Below are positions 42,043-44,511 of a stretch of 44,511 bases of DNA, piece after piece (the stretch's first letter is position 1; each line of letters starts with the position of its first letter). The position numbers and the translations under genes were made by a program. The stretch is from Mucidula mucida (Eukaryota; Basidiomycota; Agaricomycetes; Agaricales; Physalacriaceae): positions 1 through 44,511 of the forward strand of contig JADNYV010000286.1 of the NCBI GenBank assembly GCA_015501055.1, read 5' to 3'. The notes below the pieces were generated by a model. The model saw only the letters and a program-made list of their open reading frames with translations, was not told the origin of the DNA and made no database searches.

Positions 42043-44511
42043 AGTCATCAAGGAAAGGGTCGTCAGATGCAGAATCTATTTACAGTACGGGTACTGAAAC
42101 ATCTAAAATATCATCGACGACTTTACCATCAAAACCTGCGAAAGAAAGATTTGAGCCAAATACGCCCGAGTGGATCGCACAACGGCTAAGAGAGGATGAC
42201 GTGCCGAGAGCAGTGGGAATTTGAGAGCATGGATGCCGGAGCGGAGAGAGAGAGAAGCGACAGAAGAGAAGGTGATGGCAATCAGAGCGTTGACAAAGGA
42301 AGCGGTGGAAGTTGTGACGGAGTTGAAAAAGTTGAGGAAGTACATCCGGGGAACAAAGGGGCAGGACATGAAACTCCAAGTAACCATAGAGAGCGTACAC
42401 ACAGGCTCTGAATGGGAAACGAGTGCCCTTCTTGACAGTGGAGCAACGGGTTCTTGTGTCAATAAAGAATTTGTTGAGAAGAACGGACTCCCAATCAAGG
42501 AGTTACCGGTCAAGCTCCCTGTCTACAATGCGGATGGAACCCTAAACGAGGGAGGAGCAATCGAAGGTTTTGTGGAGGTCCGGATGAAGATCGGAGATCA
42601 CGCCGAAAAGATTGAGTTGGCCGTCACCAATCTCGGCAAAACAAGTATCTTTTTGGGGTTAGATTGGCTACGATATCACAACCCCACGATCAACTGGACG
42701 GAATCCACATTGACCTTTGATCAATGCCCAGACCGCTGCGGCTATCTACCGAGTACGACTCACCGGAAGATGAAGGAGAAGACGTAGAAGAGAAGTTGGA
42801 AGAGGAAGAGCGTTTGTTCTGGATGGACTGGGACAACTATCGCAAAAGCGGTGAAAAGCTGAGATCACAACAGCCTTCATCCGCTGCTGCACCTTACATC
42901 AAGGAATTCTCCAATGTATTTAGCAAGGCGGACTTTGACAAGCTTCCGGAGCGAAGACCCTGGGATCACGCGATAGAACTTACGCCTGGTTCCAAAACCG
43001 GTTGACTGCAAGGTTTATCCCCTTAGTCCATCCGAGCAGAAGGCGTTAGACAAGTTCTGGAAGAAAACATACGGACGGGACATATACGGCCATCAATTTC
43101 ACCTATGGCGTCACCCTTCTTCTTTGTCAAAAAGAAGGACGGAAGCCTTCGGCCAGTACAGGATTATCGGAAGTTGAACGACATGACAATCAAGAACCAA
43201 TACCCCTTGCCGTTGATCCAGGAGCTTATTGACAAGTTAAAGGGAGCGAAGTGGTTTACAAAGATGGACGTTCGATGGGGTTACAATAACATTTGGATCA
43301 AAGACGGTGATAGTGGAAAGCGGCGTTTAGAACAAACCGAGGCCTGTTCGAGCCCTCAGTCATGTTCTTCGGACTTACAAACTCGCCGGCAACGTTCCAA
43401 TCGTTCATGAATCACATTCTGAAGGAGCTGATTGATGAAGGACATGTTATAGGTATACCTAGACAATATACTTATCGTTACGAACACTCTCGAGGAGTAT
43501 AGACAGATTGTACGCAGGGTATTAGAATATTACGAGTAAATAAGTTGTATTTAGAACCCGAGAAATGTAGTTTCGAGGCACATACTGTAGATTACTTGGG
43601 AGTAATTGTTGGAGGAGGAGAAGTGAAGATGATCCGGCAAAAGTGGCCGTAGTGAAGGAATGGAAGGAGCCAACAAAGAAGAAGGAAGTACAGTCGTTCC
43701 TGGGCTTTTGCAACTTCTAACCGACGTTTCATCAGGGGATTTGCGGGAGTAGCAAAGCCATTGACATCGCTAACCGGGAAGGGCGAGTGGTTGGGGCTTG
43801 GAGCAGCACAAGGCGTTTGAGGAGCTGAAACAAAGGATGACGGAGAAACCCGTCCTGATCGTACCACGCGACGATGGCAAGTTTTGAGTCAAGGCGGACT
43901 CCTCGAACTATGTGAACGGGGCGGTTCTTTCCCAGTTTGTTGACGGGAAATGGAGACCAGTGGCTTTTCAATCTCGCACGTTAAATGAAGTTAAAAACAA
44001 TTATGAGATCTACGACAAAGAGATGATGGCAATTATGGACTTGATTGACGACTGGAGACAATATCTCCTTGGAGCAAAGGAAACAGTGGAGGTATTTACC
44101 GATCATCAAAACCTCCAGTACTTCCGGAAGCCACAGAAGTTGAATCGGAGGCAGGCGAGATGGGTTACGGAGTTGGCGGAGTATGACATACAGATGATTC
44201 ACAAGCCGGGCAAGACGATGGGGAAAGCTGATGCCTTGTCAAGGATGACAGGCCTTGAGAAGGGGGAAAAAAGATAATGAAAACGTTGTTTTGCTCAAGC
44301 CGGAGTTTTTTATTTCACAAATTCAATTCTCTTTACAAACAGTAGATACACCAGAGGACGAATTACTTCACAAAATCAAACAAAAGAAAGGAAACAAGAC
44401 AGATACATACAAAAGCATTAGAAAACAAAGAAAAAGGATGGGAAGAGAAGGAAAATGGACTTATTATGTGGAAGATCGTATTTACATACGAAGGACAAGG
44501 AATTGCGGGGA
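42025..44511 (+). pseudogene. Ty3 pol, copy B (frameshifts and stops)
   Basis: Protease with DSGATGS (about 42435) and the downstream GLDWL segment are present (42221-42787), after an early frame break near 42220. One-base shifts lie near 42745 (before EYDSPEDEGED) and near 42996 (an extra A in GGTTCCAAAA). RT reads [12 protein letters not shown] and [10 protein letters not shown] (43105-43290), is shifted near 43312, and the catalytic box is YLDN (43456-43467) where copy A has YLDD. A TGA at 43885-43887 replaces an Arg of copy A. RNase H (FTDHQNL near 44095) reads well from about 43912 to 44277. The window ends just before integrase. Confidence 0.9.

Larger units (their letters stand above)
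39987..44511 (+). mobile_element. Ty3/gypsy chromovirus copy B, 5' part
   Basis: Same family as copy A, entered from the 5' end: LTR, self-primer site, leader, gag with CCHC knuckle, frameshift signal, protease, RT and RNase H, cut by the window end before integrase. Several frame shifts and stops make it non-autonomous, but it keeps the protease region that copy A lost. Both copies point the same way. Confidence 0.95.

Noticed and set aside
1..44511. CRISPR arrays or bacterial-type operons
   Set aside because: No regularly spaced repeats; genes have spliceosomal introns, so the sequence is eukaryotic.

Overview
The window looks like a repeat-rich piece of a basidiomycete genome, most likely a mushroom-forming agaricomycete. 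The reasons are genes broken into many short exons by introns of about 40-60 bp, intron-containing tRNA-Gly copies, Tf1/sushi-type chromodomain Ty3 retrotransposons, a LINE with RNase H, MYND-finger genes, and a tyrosine-recombinase remnant. All identifications are by reading the sequence; no database search was run.

Layout. 1-4230: 3' part of a Ty3 chromovirus (copy A) with its polypurine tract and 3' LTR. 5085-7024: decayed block holding a tRNA-Gly relic, a MYND-finger pseudogene and a fragment of the MKT1 gene. About 8081-14345: a dead LINE whose ORF1 is split by a solo LTR of the same Ty3 family. 14890-16775: arm 1 of a large inverted duplication (broken kinase gene, intact tRNA-Gly(CCC)). 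20284-25637: two divergent genes enclosed by 66-bp inverted repeats; both carry a PD-(D/E)XK-like core, and this is the best candidate for an undescribed mobile or selfish unit. 25951-27690: second tRNA relic plus second MYND pseudogene. 28248-31846: a 19-exon MKT1 homologue, the clearest host gene. 35427-37391: arm 2 of the inverted duplication (broken tRNA, intact kinase). 37665-38535: an unrecognised spliced gene. 39335-39960: tyrosine-recombinase relic. 39987-44511: 5' part of Ty3 copy B with LTR, self-priming site, gag and damaged pol.

The region has been shaped by segmental duplication and nested transposition. The tRNA-Gly, kinase, MYND and MKT1 segments occur in several partial copies, and in the two kinase/tRNA arms each copy has kept a different functional gene. 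The two Ty3 copies together show the whole replication plan: TATA box and inferred transcript start in the LTR, a primer-binding site complementary to the transcript 5' end, a -1 frameshift signal between gag and pol, integrase with chromodomain, and the polypurine tract. Many lesions in these elements are CpG to TpG/CpA transitions, as expected from cytosine methylation.
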